From contig CALEJV010000003.1 of NCBI GenBank assembly GCA_937898545.1, positions 310,001 to 374,000 on the forward strand: a stretch of DNA of 64,000 nucleotides. The letters are read 5' to 3'. The notes under the pieces are model-generated. The model was not told where the DNA came from and made no database searches. It saw only the letters and a list, made by a program, of their open reading frames with translations. The stretch is from an uncultured Candidatus Saccharibacteria bacterium (GTDB lineage Bacteria; Patescibacteriota; Saccharimonadia; Saccharimonadales; Saccharimonadaceae). This document shows positions 28,096-36,554 of the stretch, in pieces. Every line of letters begins with the position of its first letter. The stretch's first letter is position 1. The translations under genes and the position numbers were made by a program.

Positions 28096-28926
28096 TTATT
28101 TTGCTCCTTCGGTCACGAGGTTCGCGTCTGAAGAAGTCGAAGTGCTTGAGTGCGTATCTTTTTCCTCATCACCGCCGTGATGCGTGAGCCCGAGTGAAAT
28201 AAACACGGTTGAAAGCATAAAGAAGATATAGGCCTGAATGCCACCAATGAATAGCTCAAAGAGATAGAACGGCTGCAATACTGCTGGCATTGCCGCCTGG
28301 GTAAGATAAGCGATCATCGCGATCAAAATCTCACCCGCCAGCACATTACCAAATAGACGGAAGGATAGACTCAGTAAGCGCGAGAACTCTGCCACAATCT
28401 CGAGAATCCCGACGAAGGACATGATCGGATCGCGCAGTGGATTAACAAGATACCGCTTGAGATTGCCCACAAAGCCAAGCTCGCGTGCTGCGTATACCTG
28501 TGCCATAACGATCGTAACGGCCGCGAGGGCAAAGGTCATGTTAAGATCGGCATTCTGGCCACGGAATAGTGGTGTATGGCCAACCATCACTGGCCCAACA
28601 ACTGGTAATAACCCGAGCCAATATTGCGCGGCAATAAAGAAGAACATCGTAATAACAAGGGGAGCGACGCGACGCGTCCATTTCTTGCTGGGGATGACCT
28701 GTCCAACGGTATTGTACAACCCCTCGAAGCACCAGACAGTCAAGCGAGTTGCAAAATTAGCCTTCTTCTTGCCCAGCACCGCAGCACGTGTGCGGAACAT
28801 GAGCCAAGCCAAGACGATGAGACCCAGCAGACCAACGAGATTGGCATTAGTAATTGGCCAGCCAGCGATCGAAAACACCTCGTCTGCCTTGACTGAGATG
28901 TGTGGCACTGCCGCAAAAAACATCAT
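28096..28926 (-). CDS. atpB: ATP synthase a subunit
   Basis: 276 residues with five or six membrane helices. The essential arginine is present in LSLSFRLFGNVLAGE, and the family's last-helix block (FELFIGGIQAYIF) follows. A short acidic/Ser-Thr tail (HSSTSTSSD) ends the protein. Its ATG overlaps the stop of the AtpI-like gene as ATGA. Confidence 0.95.
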   Translation of the reverse strand: MMFFAAVPHISVKADEVFSIAGWPITNANLVGLLGLIVLAWLMFRTRAAVLGKKKANFATRLTVWCFEGLYNTVGQVIPSKKWTRRVAPLVITMFFFIAAQYWLGLLPVVGPVMVGHTPLFRGQNADLNMTFALAAVTIVMAQVYAARELGFVGNLKRYLVNPLRDPIMSFVGILEIVAEFSRLLSLSFRLFGNVLAGEILIAMIAYLTQAAMPAVLQPFYLFELFIGGIQAYIFFMLSTVFISLGLTHHGGDEEKDTHSSTSTSSDANLVTEGAK

Positions 28927-29168
28927 GTGCGATGACCTCCCTTAATTTGGTGCGTAATGAGCCCAGCTGCAAGGATAATGCCGACCACGAGGCCAGCAAA
29001 CATCAGCCACGGCTTGGTTGCAAACTGCCGGTCTGCCCAGACTCCGAGCAAAAACAACCCAACAGTTGGCACCGCCATTCGCCAGGTTGTCCCAAGTAGG
29101 GTACGCCACAGCACACTAACCACTTGGCTACCGTGCGAGCGGGCATTCTCACGAGACTCCGTACTCAT
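28923..29168 (-). CDS. atpI: AtpI/AtpZ-like small membrane protein
   Basis: 81 residues with two hydrophobic helices (about 28-47 and 54-74) at the head of the ATP synthase operon, the normal place of the AtpI/AtpZ assembly helper. TACAAT on the minus strand ends 8 nt before ATG 29168, so the whole operon likely begins with a nearly leaderless mRNA. Confidence 0.7.
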   Translation of the reverse strand: MSTESRENARSHGSQVVSVLWRTLLGTTWRMAVPTVGLFLLGVWADRQFATKPWLMFAGLVVGIILAAGLITHQIKGGHRT

Positions 29169-29427
29169 ATGGCCTTATTGTACCAGGAGGCCCTGCAGAC
29201 GTAAAGAGGGAAGCAGCAGTTGGGTATGAATCTCAAAGCACTGGCTTCTCTTGGTATGCTAGCCCTTTTCTTTACGTCTTGAACCGATGAAGCGCACGCA
29301 TAGATCGTAATGATTTGGCGTGGAGTTACTGCTCTTCTCTATATTCCATTAACTTTTATAACCATTCCTTGGGAGGATGCATGCGAGACAACTGGCGCCG
29401 CATTGCAAAGCCGCGTATACTAGAGCT

Positions 29428-29634
29428 ATGCCACGCCGCAATAAAACGCCTAAGCATCAGCCCTACCGCCCACCGCGCAGTGAAGCAGCTAAGAAGCGCT
29501 ACCCGAGCCGAGCCGCCGCCTTGCGCGCCATCACTGAGCTCCGTAAATATCAGCTGGATGTGCAGTTACGCGTGTATCAATCACCGCACGATGGTGGCTG
29601 GTATCTGACGAGTCAATACACTACAGAGGATTAA
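29428..29634 (+). CDS. Small basic protein of unknown function
   Basis: 68 residues from ATG 29428, 6 nt after TATACT (29416-29421). The first 25 residues are strongly basic, followed by SRAAALRAITELRKYQL and a C-terminus VYQSPHDGGWYLTS. That ending resembles the YxCPxCxGWHLTS ending of small zinc-binding phage and CPR proteins, but the cysteines are replaced. Possibly an RNA- or DNA-binding protein. Confidence 0.6.
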   Translation: MPRRNKTPKHQPYRPPRSEAAKKRYPSRAAALRAITELRKYQLDVQLRVYQSPHDGGWYLTSQYTTED

Positions 29635-29750
29635 CCTCTCCATCCTACTAGAACTATTACTGAAGAAGCTTCGCGCCTTACCTTGCACTCAGCACGCTTG
29701 CCAACTCCATCACCGTCCATGCTATACTAGCAAGAGCGAAAGGGGAATAT

Positions 29751-30020
29751 ATGAGTACAACACCATCAGTCATAGTATATAGCGCAGAGTGGTGCGCCTA
29801 TTGCAAAACAGAGAAACAATATCTCGACAAGCTCGGCGTGAGTTATACCGTGAAGGACATCGAGAAAACACCTGGTGCCCAGGAGGAGCTCGCTACCAAA
29901 ACCGGCGGCAAAGCCCAGGGTATTCCAGTCACAGATATTGCTGGTGAGATCGTCTATGGCTTCGACCGAGCTCGAATTGATGAGCTCCTTACAGCAAAGG
30001 GATTATTGTCAAAATCGTAA
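29751..30020 (+). CDS. Glutaredoxin-like thiol-disulphide protein
   Basis: 89 residues with thioredoxin fold. Active site WCAYC (about 12-16), cis-Pro in GIPVTDI and the GF motif near the end (VYGFDRARIDELL), as in NrdH/glutaredoxin-3-type proteins. TATACT plus a short leader with AAAGGGG precede ATG 29751. Probably a reductant for ribonucleotide reductase or other thiol enzymes. Confidence 0.88.
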   Translation: MSTTPSVIVYSAEWCAYCKTEKQYLDKLGVSYTVKDIEKTPGAQEELATKTGGKAQGIPVTDIAGEIVYGFDRARIDELLTAKGLLSKS

Positions 30021-30040
30021 GCTGGTTATGCATCACATTC

Positions 30041-30073
30041 AACTCACTGCTTGGGAAGGGCAGTGAGTTTTGT
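30041..30073 (+). terminator. Terminator behind the glutaredoxin gene
   Basis: AACTCACTGC (30041-30050) pairs with GCAGTGAGTT (30060-30069), followed by TTGTT. Confidence 0.8.
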
Positions 30074-30325
30074 TATTGGCTGCTTGCATACGAGGGAAAT
30101 GGAGGGGTATAGGCAGTATACATATATTGTTCATACTTTTTTGTTTGACTCAAAAAGTCACACTATTGCAACCACACAAGTTGCTAATTTTTATTTATAA
30201 CAGAGGTACTGTATTGATTATGAGTTGTAGATAATACTCATCTAGCATTAATCTCCACTATACATTGACTAGGTGCGATGTCTCTCATGCAGATTATTTT
30301 TGTATATAAGCGTCTCGCGCTACCG
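30074..30325. other. AT-rich intergenic region without a visible gene
   Basis: About 250 bp of AT-rich DNA between the glutaredoxin terminator and the 3' end of the minus-strand RCC1 protein gene. No frame, repeat or promoter that I can support. Confidence 0.5.
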
Positions 30326-32590
30326 CTAGTAGAACTTCACGTGGCGCTGGGCATTTGTATTCTTGTTGGCACGAGGTGTGGGGTTGGTGGTGGTGGTATC
30401 ATCACCTAGCTGGCCGTTAGAGTTATTGCCCACGGTGAATACTTTGCGATTGTTAGTGTAGACCACTGTTGTGCCATAACCCGAGCGCACATACGATGCT
30501 AAGTTGCCCTGCGTACCAAGGACGAGCATCTGCTGCGGAGTGGGGTAGATGCCATTGGTGCCACCACCAATATGCCCAATACCTAGCTGGCCTGTCACAT
30601 TGCTGCCCGCCCCAAAGACACGGCCATCGCTGGTGACAACAAAGGTGTTAGCATTCTTAGGGTTGAGCCCATTAGAGGTCGTCCATGACGAAACTGCCTT
30701 AGCCCCCGGGGGAAGGATGAACTTGACTGGGGTTGGATTATATACGTGGCGTTTGTAAGCATCTAGATTGGATGTATCGACATAGACGCCATTGCCCAGC
30801 GCACCGTTATTGAGGCCAAAGGTCTTAACCTCGCCGTTAGCATAGACCATGGTGGTAAAGTACTGGTCTGTTGTGATGTCTACTACTCCAGACGGCGCGA
30901 CACGCTCGAGTGTTGGGTTGTATGGCAAGAATGTTCTGTCTGCATAGTACTCACACGAATTCATCCTCGTCTCGCCACCAGTCGCGATATTGACTTCAGC
31001 AACACATAGGCCTCGGCCACCAATGTCGGTGCTATTGCTAAGGTAGACATGGCTCCACGCACCTGCTGGGTAGCGGAAGTCGAAGCGCTTGCCATTAGAC
31101 CACCAAGCGCACCACCGCATACGCGTCTCTTCATTATTATGGCCGGTTGCTTCGACACAGCGGTTTTGGCCTCCACCTGGGTTTGACTCGACTTGCAGGG
31201 CGTTATTCGTCCGGTCGAAGTGCCACTTTTGGTTTGCAGCAGCACCCGAGCACTTTTCTGTCCTGAGGTTTGCCCCCACCGCCGCCAAGCAACGGTCTGA
31301 CACCCCCGCACGCAGCCGGAAGGTCGGCACACCAGCTTGGCCGTAGTTTGTTTTGCCAGCCGAGTAGACTGCCCCTGCACTATCGCGAATATAGACCGTA
31401 TCGCCGTCGAAGGCGAGCTGCACTGCCTTGGTCTTGCCAGGTTTGCCAAAGTCGCCCAAACGGACAGGCATGTGCCGCTCATTAATATCACCTTGAGCCA
31501 GCTGGCCAAAGTCGTTACCACCCCAGCCATAGACTGCGCCACTCTCACCAATCGCATAGGCTGTTTTGCTGTCGACCGCCCAGGAGTGAGCATCGGCCCG
31601 AATCTTCTCAGGGAAGGGAATCTTGGCTGGAGTTTTTATTGTTGGAGCAGTCGAGTTAATGCCGGCGACACCTTTTTCATTAGAGCCAGCCGCATAGACG
31701 TTACCCTTAGCCGTCACGACAAAGGTGACAATCCCCAGCGGCGAAACAAAGGTCGCAACATTGTCATTACCAGGCAATACAAACTGGACGGGGTTTGTTA
31801 CCCATGCAATAATCTGGCCAGGGTTGCCAATCTGCCCAAAGTTATGCAGCCCCGCACCCCATACCTCACCATTCTCTGTGAGGGCAAACATATTGCGGCC
31901 ATGAGAGAGGAAGTTGGTATAGGTACGTACCACGCGCTTGTTGGCAGGGACATTAAACTGCTTAAGCGTGAGGGTGTCGGTAGTCGAGCCAACACCGAGC
32001 TGGCCAAAGCCATTGAATCCTGCTGAGCGTGGCCGCCCAAACTCGTCGATGACGGTAAAGAACGCACCATTGAATGTAAAGCCGCCGCCAGCCGCGTAGC
32101 CAAATGAGACGCTATCGAGCAGTGCGCTCAGGCCCGCTTGCCCTGCCAGGCGATATTCATAGCTCTTCCATACTGCGCCATCCGTCGTGCGAATAAGCTC
32201 CGTCCGACCCACCGCTGTAATGCGCTGAATGCTCCCTTCGCGGCGCTCTGGCTCACCCACCTCAAAGGTCGTGCGCACATTGCCGTCCTGCTGAACATAC
32301 TGGGTGCGGCCAGCGACTACTGTGCCTTTGCAATCAGTATTAGGTCGCAATTTTGCAGCATCTGACCACTGCGCGAGGTCGTTATTGAGCTCAAGACATT
32401 TGCTGGCAAGAACAACGCCACTTTCTGCTGCCTCACGGGCTAAGCGCCGGTAGTGCTGGGCGTAGAGCCCCTCGCGAATCGCCGTCGATGCAGACGCCGC
32501 CACGAGGAGTAGCATCATTGCCACCACCGATGCCACGATCACTGTTGGCAGAGCAAACCCCGCGCTTGATCTATTTTTGTTCACTAGCAT
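30326..32590 (-). CDS. Prepilin-like RCC1-repeat protein with an embedded ricin-type lectin domain
   Basis: 754 residues from ATG 32590. The N-terminus has a prepilin-type signal SSAGFALPTVIVAS with one hydrophobic helix (cleavage expected G|F; no Glu at +5, as in some minor pilins). The body is a propeller of RCC1 repeats: GFNGFGQLGVG, GLHNFGQIG, GWGGNDFGQLAQG, GKTNYGQAG, then GLNNGALGNG, GSNVTGQLGIG and GNNSNGQLGDD. Between these groups lies a beta-trefoil-like segment with DRCLAAVG, NQKWHFD, NRCVEATG and GLCVAEV, typical of ricin-B lectins that bind sugars. Likely exported and displayed by a type IV pilus machine, for adhesion. TATTGT ends 6 nt before the ATG (TTGCTT 17 bp upstream): leaderless. 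Confidence 0.78.
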   Translation of the reverse strand: MLVNKNRSSAGFALPTVIVASVVAMMLLLVAASASTAIREGLYAQHYRRLAREAAESGVVLASKCLELNNDLAQWSDAAKLRPNTDCKGTVVAGRTQYVQQDGNVRTTFEVGEPERREGSIQRITAVGRTELIRTTDGAVWKSYEYRLAGQAGLSALLDSVSFGYAAGGGFTFNGAFFTVIDEFGRPRSAGFNGFGQLGVGSTTDTLTLKQFNVPANKRVVRTYTNFLSHGRNMFALTENGEVWGAGLHNFGQIGNPGQIIAWVTNPVQFVLPGNDNVATFVSPLGIVTFVVTAKGNVYAAGSNEKGVAGINSTAPTIKTPAKIPFPEKIRADAHSWAVDSKTAYAIGESGAVYGWGGNDFGQLAQGDINERHMPVRLGDFGKPGKTKAVQLAFDGDTVYIRDSAGAVYSAGKTNYGQAGVPTFRLRAGVSDRCLAAVGANLRTEKCSGAAANQKWHFDRTNNALQVESNPGGGQNRCVEATGHNNEETRMRWCAWWSNGKRFDFRYPAGAWSHVYLSNSTDIGGRGLCVAEVNIATGGETRMNSCEYYADRTFLPYNPTLERVAPSGVVDITTDQYFTTMVYANGEVKTFGLNNGALGNGVYVDTSNLDAYKRHVYNPTPVKFILPPGAKAVSSWTTSNGLNPKNANTFVVTSDGRVFGAGSNVTGQLGIGHIGGGTNGIYPTPQQMLVLGTQGNLASYVRSGYGTTVVYTNNRKVFTVGNNSNGQLGDDTTTTNPTPRANKNTNAQRHVKFY

Positions 32591-32852
32591 TGCTTCTACA
32601 ATAGCGTAGATTGCAACCGTAAGCAATATGCTGGTATGAAATTGTGTATATAATCAATCACTACAACTGATTTTCGTGCTCCACCCGAGTGCAGTAGTAA
32701 ATAGAGAGTAGAGAAGTGGAGACTTGTTGTAATGCTCACACTCACCACTACGAGAGGTGAGCCTACCAAGTATGCGAGTTCTCATGATATTGAAAGGCGT
32801 GTACTTGAGAGAAGGGGCGTAGAAGCAGTTGATATTTTGCGGCAAGATTCTC

Positions 32853-34520
32853 TTACTGCGCCCCGATCTGCACCACATCACCACCCAACTTCTGCCGGAA
32901 GTAATTGTCGTGGCTGACGTAGAGGATGGCGCCAGTGTAGCGCTCTAGCGCCGCCTCGAGCTCCTCGATACTGGGCAAGTCGAGGTGGTTGGTAGGCTCA
33001 TCGAGGATGAGCAGCTGTGGCTCATTGGCTAGCATGCTAATAATCTGGAAGCGCGCTTTCTGTCCACCACTGAGGCGAGCAAGCGGCACATCGCCATCCG
33101 TCTCAGCAAAGAGATAGTCGCTCATCAGTTGGCGCAGCTTGGTCTGACCAATTGGCAGCCCACGGTCGAGGTGCATCTGCTCAATCGCCTGAGCCAGTGT
33201 GAGGTCAAGATACGTCGAGGCAATCTCTTGCTCATACACGCCAATTCGAATATGACTATCGAGCTGCAGCGAGCCACTATAGACAATTGGCGTATCGCTA
33301 CCTCTGTCCTGCACCAGATTTTGCGCGGCAAGTAGTTCTCGAATAAGTGTCGTCTTGCCCGCGCCATTGCGGCCACGCAGCTCCACAGCTTCACCCTCAC
33401 GCAGATCGATATTTACCCCCTCAAATAAAATCCGCTCGCCATAACCCAGCGCCAAATCTCGCACTGCTACTAGCGTGCGCTGGCTTCGCATTGCACCATC
33501 GCGCATACTGAGGCGAATCGTTCGCGCCTTAAACTTCTGGTAGCGATCGGCCATCTTATACTCCAGCTGCGCCACATTGTCGCGATCAATCCAAAACGTC
33601 GGCTTCTCAATCTGCTCGAGCTCCTCAAGCTCGGCCATAGCCTGCTGCTCACGCTGCTTAAACTGCTTGATAGTGCCGGGGTCGCGCGCTCGCTCCTTCA
33701 TCCGGCGAAATTGCACTACCTTATCCTTCACATTAGCAATCCGCCGCTCGACCTGCTCATACTCGTGCATCGCGTTGCCTGTCGCCGAGGCATTTTGACG
33801 GAGATAGGCATCGTAGTTGCCTCGGTAGCTGAGGGCTGTGCCATCTTTTATCTCAACGATCCGATCCATCTCTGCCAGCACATCTCGGTCGTGGGTAATG
33901 ACGAGCATCGCTTGCTTCGCGCCCTTGAGCCAGTCGATAAACTGCTTCTTGGCGACATAATCCATGTGGTTCGTTGGCTCATCGATCAGTGCAAGGTCGG
34001 CCTGGGCGTGCATGATCTTCACCACCTCCACTAGGCGCTTCTGTCCACCACTCAAACTCGCCAGATGTCGCTCACCATAGCCTGCCATTTGGAAGTTCTT
34101 TAGCTCCTCCGCCACTAGCTCCTCAATCTGATAGAAGCCTTTCTGGCCAAAGCGCTCCAGCGCCGCGGTGTATGCCTCGATTTTATGCATGTCATCGCCC
34201 ATCGTCTCGGGATAGGTTGTAATGATATGGCGCAGGCGCGCATACTCCGGCAGGCCACGCAAGATATATTCGAGCACTGTGATATCGCCGCTGTCATGGT
34301 GCTCTTGGGCCGTTGCCACCACCACACTGCCACGCTTGAAAATAATCGAGCCACTATAGTCATCATCTACCCCCGTTAGCATGGCAAACAGCGTCGACTT
34401 ACCCACGCCATTGCGCCCCACCAAGCCTACCTTCTCGCCATCATTCACACTAAATTTCACGTCTGTCATCAGCGTCTTCGCCCCAAACGACTTCTCGGTA
34501 ATGGCAATATCGGCAATCAT
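32853..34520 (-). CDS. ABC-F type ATPase (ribosome-associated translation factor family)
   Basis: 555 residues with two ABC domains and no membrane part. Domain 1: GRNGVGKSTLF, LSGGQKRLVEVVKI, LIDEPTNHMD. A linker rich in charged residues (about 230-310) with MKERARDPGTIKQFKQRE. Domain 2: GRNGAGKTTLI, LSGGQKARFQIISM, LILDEPTNHLDLPS. ABC-F proteins bind the ribosome E site and rescue stalled or drug-blocked translation. TATAAT ends 7 nt before ATG 34520: leaderless. Confidence 0.92.
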   Translation of the reverse strand: MIADIAITEKSFGAKTLMTDVKFSVNDGEKVGLVGRNGVGKSTLFAMLTGVDDDYSGSIIFKRGSVVVATAQEHHDSGDITVLEYILRGLPEYARLRHIITTYPETMGDDMHKIEAYTAALERFGQKGFYQIEELVAEELKNFQMAGYGERHLASLSGGQKRLVEVVKIMHAQADLALIDEPTNHMDYVAKKQFIDWLKGAKQAMLVITHDRDVLAEMDRIVEIKDGTALSYRGNYDAYLRQNASATGNAMHEYEQVERRIANVKDKVVQFRRMKERARDPGTIKQFKQREQQAMAELEELEQIEKPTFWIDRDNVAQLEYKMADRYQKFKARTIRLSMRDGAMRSQRTLVAVRDLALGYGERILFEGVNIDLREGEAVELRGRNGAGKTTLIRELLAAQNLVQDRGSDTPIVYSGSLQLDSHIRIGVYEQEIASTYLDLTLAQAIEQMHLDRGLPIGQTKLRQLMSDYLFAETDGDVPLARLSGGQKARFQIISMLANEPQLLILDEPTNHLDLPSIEELEAALERYTGAILYVSHDNYFRQKLGGDVVQIGAQ

Positions 34521-34822
34521 AGGGGATATTATAGCATGGCAAGGTATAACGATAGGGGAGGGTTACCTCCATACGCCCTTTTCGAATACAAAAAGCCAAG
34601 GGGTATTTCATTAGCCTTGTTGTATGATGCTAATATTACAACATATTTTTTATGAGCTATCTTTTTCACATTTTATTAACATTCTTTAGACATCATAGCA
34701 GGCAGATTTTGCAAACAAAACAGAGGTAGAAGCGTGGCAATCAACACCATACTACACACCAGAATGATATACAGTATACATGCTATACCATCATGTATTG
34801 TCATTACGGCAGCACCCTCCGC
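34521..34822. other. Intergenic region without a visible gene
   Basis: About 300 bp of AT-rich DNA upstream of the promoter at 34823. I see no coding frame or repeat that I can support. Confidence 0.5.
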
Positions 34823-34851
34823 TTGACTAGCCTCTCATATATTGATATATA
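34823..34851 (+). promoter_or_regulatory. Promoter of the ATTGRTATATATA class
   Basis: TTGACT (34823-34828), 17-bp spacer, TATATA (34846-34851). CTCATATATTGATATATATA across spacer end and -10 is identical over 20 nt to the promoter at 41532. Confidence 0.8.
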
Positions 34852-34864
34852 TATTAACTTTTCG

Positions 34865-34930
34865 CTCAAAGTGCATCTTGGGGCGGAGAGTCGCCCCTCG
34901 CTTTGAGCTCACCTTTGAGAGGGGGTGAGA
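34865..34930 (+). promoter_or_regulatory. Structured leader with an occluded ribosome site
   Basis: Nested hairpins CTCAAAG / CTTTGAG (34865-34871, 34901-34907) enclosing GGGGCG / CGCCCC (34880-34885, 34892-34897). Directly downstream CTCACC can pair with GGTGAG around the AGAGGGGG ribosome site, which could control translation of the small membrane protein. Confidence 0.55.
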
Positions 34931-34933
34931 AAG

Positions 34934-35131
34934 ATGTGCGGACAGGACATTGCGCAAGGCATTGGCGCCCTAATGGCTGTTGGTGCCTTTATCGGGTTCT
35001 CCGTTGCTGTTATCATGCAATACTTTGGAGTATCCGAGATGGCCGCTGTCGCAGTCGGTGTGATGATTGCCGTTCTTGGCATGACCATCGCGTATATTGT
35101 GGGAATGCGTATTGCGCGTTCCCATCCATGA
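34934..35131 (+). CDS. Small two-helix membrane protein
   Basis: 65 residues from ATG 34934 (AGAGGGGG spaced 8 nt; a GTG at 34925 is possible but overlaps the ribosome site). Two hydrophobic helices (about 10-30 and 37-58) rich in Gly, Ala, Ile and Val, ending in RIARSHP. Followed at once by structured RNA element A (35152-35270), an arrangement repeated at 47864-48157. Function unknown; the size would fit a holin-like, toxin-like or stress membrane peptide. Confidence 0.65.
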   Translation: MCGQDIAQGIGALMAVGAFIGFSVAVIMQYFGVSEMAAVAVGVMIAVLGMTIAYIVGMRIARSHP

Positions 35132-35151
35132 CAGCTCATAGGGGGGCTCTG

Positions 35152-35270
35152 AGCCCACCAACATAGCTCACTGGATTCGTGCTTCAATCTGATCGTAGTG
35201 CCCTGAAATGCACTCTCGGGTTGAGCAATTAATCCGGTTCAGTTTGAGCATGGTTGGTGGGCTATGTTTT
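35152..35270 (+). ncRNA. Structured RNA element A (copy of element B at 48042)
   Basis: The last 85 nt of the element (from about 35188) match 48072-48157 with about seven differences. AACATAGC...GCTATGTT closes a long helix directly before TTTTTT, so it can end transcription. Inside, AGTGC / GCACT forms a conserved hairpin with a variable loop. In this copy AGCCCACCAAC can also pair with GTTGGTGGGCT, competing with the terminator helix. Similarity to a known RNA family is not recognised. Confidence 0.65.
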
Positions 35271-35401
35271 TTGTTAAAGGAAATTAGTTGAACCCTTCAC
35301 ATTATTATTCTGTTATTTTTACGACACTCTTTCCATACATTTAGCGGTATAATGATCTGCAGACACGCTAGAAAAGAAACAAATAGGAAGGATTGTTAGT
35401 T

Positions 35402-35824
35402 TTGTCATACATGGAAAATTCTCAGAGACACTTAGCAAGCACACAAGAGGGTGCTGACACATATACCCAGAAACCACTTTTTGCACTTGAGGCAAAGAGC
35501 AACCCAAGCCTGGCCTCCGAAGATATGCACACCAAGCTCATATCCCAGTTCAATGCACCACACCACCAGCGCGATGCACTGCTAGACACAACCAATGTCA
35601 TTCTCGACGAGCAAGGCCCGGAGAGCCCTGCCGTAGCGTTTTCTCCTCTCACGATGAGTTATATCAACGAGCATCTCGACCCACTATGCAATTACGGCTA
35701 TGACAACGCGAGTTGGCTCTTGCAAGATTGCCGCATTATTATTAAGTCAGGCGGGGGACTCGCAGATGTCCAGCAGTACTTTCGCTATCTTGGCATCGAT
35801 ACCACTCCCAATGACTACGCGTAG
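35402..35824 (+). CDS. Hypothetical soluble protein
   Basis: About 140 residues from a TTG at 35402 (AGGAAGG 10 nt upstream) or from ATG 35411. Mostly polar, no signal peptide; C-terminal part has a helical pattern with DPLCNYGYDNASWLLQDCR and LADVQQYFRYLGI. TATAAT at 35347-35352 would give a leader of about 45 nt. Not recognised. Confidence 0.55.
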   Translation: MSYMENSQRHLASTQEGADTYTQKPLFALEAKSNPSLASEDMHTKLISQFNAPHHQRDALLDTTNVILDEQGPESPAVAFSPLTMSYINEHLDPLCNYGYDNASWLLQDCRIIIKSGGGLADVQQYFRYLGIDTTPNDYA

Positions 35825-35947
35825 CATAAACTATTCCTTAGAGGGCACTACTACCTGCTAGACGATGATCTCTTGGCTTGCCCAAGCCCAAATATATCAC
35901 GTTCGTGTCCTCACATGCCACCTCATCTGCTACAATAGAAGAGACGT

Positions 35948-36427
35948 ATGAGCAAATCACATTCTACCAAGCCACCAGTACCAGCTATTGTCAACCGCCG
36001 TGCGCGGTTTGATTATGAACTAAGCGACGACATAGTGGTCGGCATAAGCCTGACCGGCCTAGAGGTGCGCGCCGCCCGCGAGGGCCATGTGCAGCTCAAG
36101 GGGGCATATGTGACGATTCGCAACAGCGAGCTGTGGCTCAATAACGCCAGCTTCTCACTGCGCCACAACGAGCAGGGCCAGCCAAACGCCCGAACAGTCA
36201 GCACCAGCGCACGTAAGCTTCTGGCAAAGCGGCGGCAGATCGAGCAACTCGCTGATCGCAAGAAGGACGGCTATACCATCGTCCCCACGAAGCTCCTCAC
36301 CAGTGGCCGTTACATTAAGCTCGTCATTGCCCTCGGTAAGGGTAAGAAACGCTACGACAAGCGCGAAACCATCAAACGCCGCGATGTAGAGCGAGAGCAG
36401 CGACGGGCAGTGCGGCAGTATCGCTAG
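35948..36427 (+). CDS. smpB: SsrA-binding protein SmpB
   Basis: 159 residues: the OB-fold core with NRRARFDYEL, GISLTGLEVRAAREGHVQLKGAYV and SFSLRHNEQGQ, then the basic C-terminal tail with KGKKRYDKRETIKRRDVERE. Partner of tmRNA in rescuing stalled ribosomes; the tmRNA gene itself is not seen in the window. TACAAT (about 35931) ends 11 nt before the ATG. Confidence 0.95.
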   Translation: MSKSHSTKPPVPAIVNRRARFDYELSDDIVVGISLTGLEVRAAREGHVQLKGAYVTIRNSELWLNNASFSLRHNEQGQPNARTVSTSARKLLAKRRQIEQLADRKKDGYTIVPTKLLTSGRYIKLVIALGKGKKRYDKRETIKRRDVEREQRRAVRQYR

Positions 36428-36510
36428 TAGAATCTTGAGAGAGCCTTAGGCTAGGCTAGGCTTTTTAAACCTCGATGCTCGGATTTAATCGTGCACACTA
36501 AAGAGAAAAC

Positions 36511-36542
36511 AAAACTCACTACATGATCAGTAGTGAGTTTTT
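36511..36542. terminator. Bidirectional terminator between smpB and the GT4 gene
   Basis: AAAACTCACTAC (36511-36522) pairs with GTAGTGAGTTTT (36530-36541), with A and T runs on both sides, so it can serve both convergent genes. Confidence 0.8.
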
Positions 36543-36554
36543 AATAGACATTAT

